Source: Bacteroidota bacterium (GTDB taxonomy: Bacteria > Bacteroidota > Ignavibacteria > Kryptoniales > JAKASW01). From it: a stretch of 64,000 bases of DNA. The stretch lies in assembly GCA_023381615.1 (NCBI GenBank), contig JAMCQL010000056.1, forward strand, positions 35,932 to 99,931, given 5' to 3'. The notes under the pieces were generated by a model, which worked only from the letters and a program-made list of their open reading frames with translations, ran no database searches and was not told the DNA's origin. Position numbers and translations under genes: made by a program. Below are positions 62,485 through 64,000 of this stretch, one piece after another (position 1 is the first letter of the stretch; each line of letters begins with the position of its first letter).

Positions 62485-62737
62485 GATTCTCCTGACATTG
62501 GATGTTGCGTTGGCATAATTTATCCGTGAGTGGATGAAAAAACAAGGTCGCAATCAAATCTGAAGAGTCGCAATGAACAAAAAGAAGGATGATGCAGAAT
62601 GGATTTGCAAGTGTCCTTTATCACTTTGGAAGCCAAGGTTCTTTTGTTATCTTATCGAGTCAGGTCCAAAAAACCATTAGGCTTGCTGAAGTCAAGAGAG
62701 CTGTAAAACATTTCTTTAACACAAAAAGGAGGCTAAT

Positions 62738-63742
62738 ATGAAATCAACACTTTCTGCCATTCTCGTGACATTGGCATTAGGCGTATTGTTCGTGAGTTGT
62801 AAAAAGAGCGATACCGGTGTCAATCCTAATGCCAATCTCTATCCCGTTACCGCGACGATTCTAAACCCAGCTGGGACTCCACAAGGAGGCGCGACCCTAA
62901 AGCTCAAAGGGAAAGCGGATGATGATCCTGTTTTTGCTGCAATCACCGATAGCACGGGTAAAGCAACGATTAAAGCGCCTGCCGGGCAACAGACACTTGT
63001 GGCAAAAATGGGTTCCATTTTTCAAACGGAGTTTGCAGTGAATGTGCAAGCAACTCAAAGCGGGACCAACACTGGCAGCGTAAAGCTTCAGCAGAACACT
63101 GCACTCAAGGTTTTAGTGGTGCAAGCCAGTGCAGAACAGCTTGAAGATGTCTTGCGTGATCCAATAATTGGTTTCACTGTTTTCGATTCGATTTCCGTTT
63201 ATGCGCTGAACGACAGTGTCAAGGCTGACTCCACACGTGCACTCAATTTCTTAAAACAATACACACTGGTATTCTCAGACTGCGATGGCGGAAGTGAATA
63301 TTCCTATGCACCGCTTGCCCGGGTATACGGTCGCTACATTAACGGCGGTGGAAAGATATACGGAGGTCATTACAACTTCTATCACCTCCAAAAGATCTTT
63401 TCCCCATACTATACCCATGAAGATAACCAGTCGCCTAGCGTCGATTCTATCAATATAGTTGATTCGAAACTGAGCGGTTATCTCGGTTTTACTGTGGCAA
63501 AGTGGGTTTCTTCTGATTCCAGAAATTTATCGGGATATGAAAAGTTCTCAAATCTGCCGTCTGGAGCAAAAGTGTATGCGGTGATTAGAGGAACTTCACC
63601 AGCCGTCGCTGTTATTGTAGAAAATGATTTAGGATTAGGAAAATATCTGTGGACTGATTTCCACAATCAGGACGTGATTAACGCTACCCAAAGAGATCCG
63701 CGCCTGGTAAAGATTGTTCAGTATTTCCTCTATTCTCTATAG
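62738..63742 (+). CDS. Lipoprotein with Ig-like and GATase-like domains, unrecognised function
   Basis: The product is 334 residues. A lipoprotein signal ends in FVSCKK (Cys 21). Residues about 36-120 look like a carboxypeptidase-regulatory-type beta-sandwich (ATILNPAGTPQGGATLKLKG, DSTGKATIKAPAG). Residues 125-334 form an alpha/beta region (LKVLVVQASAEQLEDVLRD, YTLVFSDCDGG, YINGGGKIYGGHYNF) like class I amidotransferase-fold proteins but without the catalytic Cys set. AAGGAGG precedes the ATG. Confidence 0.75.
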   Translation: MKSTLSAILVTLALGVLFVSCKKSDTGVNPNANLYPVTATILNPAGTPQGGATLKLKGKADDDPVFAAITDSTGKATIKAPAGQQTLVAKMGSIFQTEFAVNVQATQSGTNTGSVKLQQNTALKVLVVQASAEQLEDVLRDPIIGFTVFDSISVYALNDSVKADSTRALNFLKQYTLVFSDCDGGSEYSYAPLARVYGRYINGGGKIYGGHYNFYHLQKIFSPYYTHEDNQSPSVDSINIVDSKLSGYLGFTVAKWVSSDSRNLSGYEKFSNLPSGAKVYAVIRGTSPAVAVIVENDLGLGKYLWTDFHNQDVINATQRDPRLVKIVQYFLYSL

Positions 63743-63764
63743 GCTTTAATAAACTTCAGCTCCC

Positions 63765-63799
63765 AAGCCGATTCGCATCAATTGCGGGTCGGCTTTTTT
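63765..63799 (+). terminator. Rho-independent terminator
   Basis: AAGCCGA (63765-63771) pairs with TCGGCTT (63789-63795) around a loop that can itself pair (CGCA...TGCG), followed by a run of T. It lies 22 nt after the lipoprotein stop codon. Confidence 0.85.
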
Positions 63800-63874
63800 G
63801 TTCTCAAAGATAAACACCTTATTCGTTTTTCATCCACGTTGCTCAAATCCCTCCAAACCCGTAAATTGATTATA

Positions 63875-64000
63875 GGGCATCTCTAAAAACTGGTGATATT
63901 GGATAAGATAAAACTTCTTGTACCATGATGCGTCTAATAAGGGAAAGAGAATAGGAGAGATATGCAGTACAAGAGAAAAGAACAGCGAGGAATCTTTGAC
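63875..64000 (+). mobile_element. Left end of an insertion sequence (IS5/IS1182-like), cut by the window edge
   Basis: A sharp boundary after TATA starts with GGGCATCTCTAAAAACTGG, the kind of terminal inverted repeat found in IS5- and IS1182-like elements. It is followed by an AT-rich leader, AGGAGAG, and the start of an open frame. The right end is outside the window, so family and target duplication are unconfirmed. Confidence 0.65.
63962..64000 (+). CDS. Transposase, N-terminal 13 residues only
   Basis: ATG 63962 follows AGGAGAG (63953-63959) and reads MQYKRKEQRGIFD, a beginning typical of IS5/IS1182-type DDE transposases (MxYKRKxxxGxFD). The frame runs off the window. It would encode the enzyme that moves the element whose left end is at 63875. 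Confidence 0.6.
   Translation, partial: MQYKRKEQRGIFD

Noticed and set aside
59719..62553. Start of the DUF2723 gene at 62553
   Set aside because: The first 23 residues lack homology and a ribosome site; ATG 62484 has AGGAGA and gives the standard family N-terminus.

Overview
The window reads as a chromosomal segment of an FCB-group bacterium, most like Bacteroidota, Ignavibacteria or Chlorobi. The support is a TonB-dependent receptor, DUF2723 glycosyltransferase, c-type-cytochrome-like lipoproteins, anaerobic 2-oxoacid:ferredoxin oxidoreductases, GTG/TTG starts preceded by AGGAG-type sites, and many short palindromic and AT-rich host repeats between and even inside genes. No rRNA, tRNA or CRISPR array was seen.

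Layout. 1-7.6 kb: end of a NamZ-like muramidase, a TonB-dependent receptor, a large PAS-rich hybrid histidine kinase and a TatD/radical-SAM fusion. 8.2-16.8 kb: two 2-oxoacid:ferredoxin oxidoreductase gene sets with fused electron-transfer or gamma domains, two small nuclease-fold genes set among them, and a ferritin-like miniprotein. 17-19.7 kb: a type II restriction-modification pair reading into a cytochrome-like lipoprotein. 20-23.5 kb: a secreted GH133 glucosidase and a second cytochrome-like lipoprotein.

24.2-44.3 kb is a long, almost wholly co-directional fluoride-response locus. Three clear fluoride (crcB-motif) riboswitches, each with an intrinsic terminator, precede a dynamin-like GTPase, a run of Cys/His-rich DUF6062-like genes, and a crcB/DUF190 deletion fusion. 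A fourth, degenerate riboswitch candidate precedes a six-gene complex-I/group-4-hydrogenase-like membrane complex. That complex has lost its metal-ligand cysteines: the NuoB-like subunit has no cysteine at all, and the NuoD-like subunit lacks three of the four Ni ligands. The NuoL/N-like subunits keep their ion-channel Lys and Glu residues. It is followed by an MFS transporter, a fluoride-sensitive family I pyrophosphatase, a phosphoesterase, DUF190, an acid phosphatase, LptB and fluoride-sensitive enolase. This is the most interesting system in the window: a redox-silent complex-I-like machine in a fluoride regulon.

44.3-52.3 kb is a defence and decay island: an AbiEi pseudogene, an AbiEi antitoxin without a toxin, a two-gene TOTE-type conflict module (SWIM-SNF2 helicase plus primase-helicase-PLD), a MITE-like element with perfect 24-bp terminal inverted repeats, and a truncated squalene/phytoene synthase. 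52.3-64 kb: a GlcD-GlcF type oxidase carrying a repeat-derived insertion, a CDF metal exporter, surface-glycan genes (GT4, methyltransferase, GDP-mannose 4,6-dehydratase, DUF2723), a lipoprotein with terminator, and the left end of an insertion sequence running off the window.
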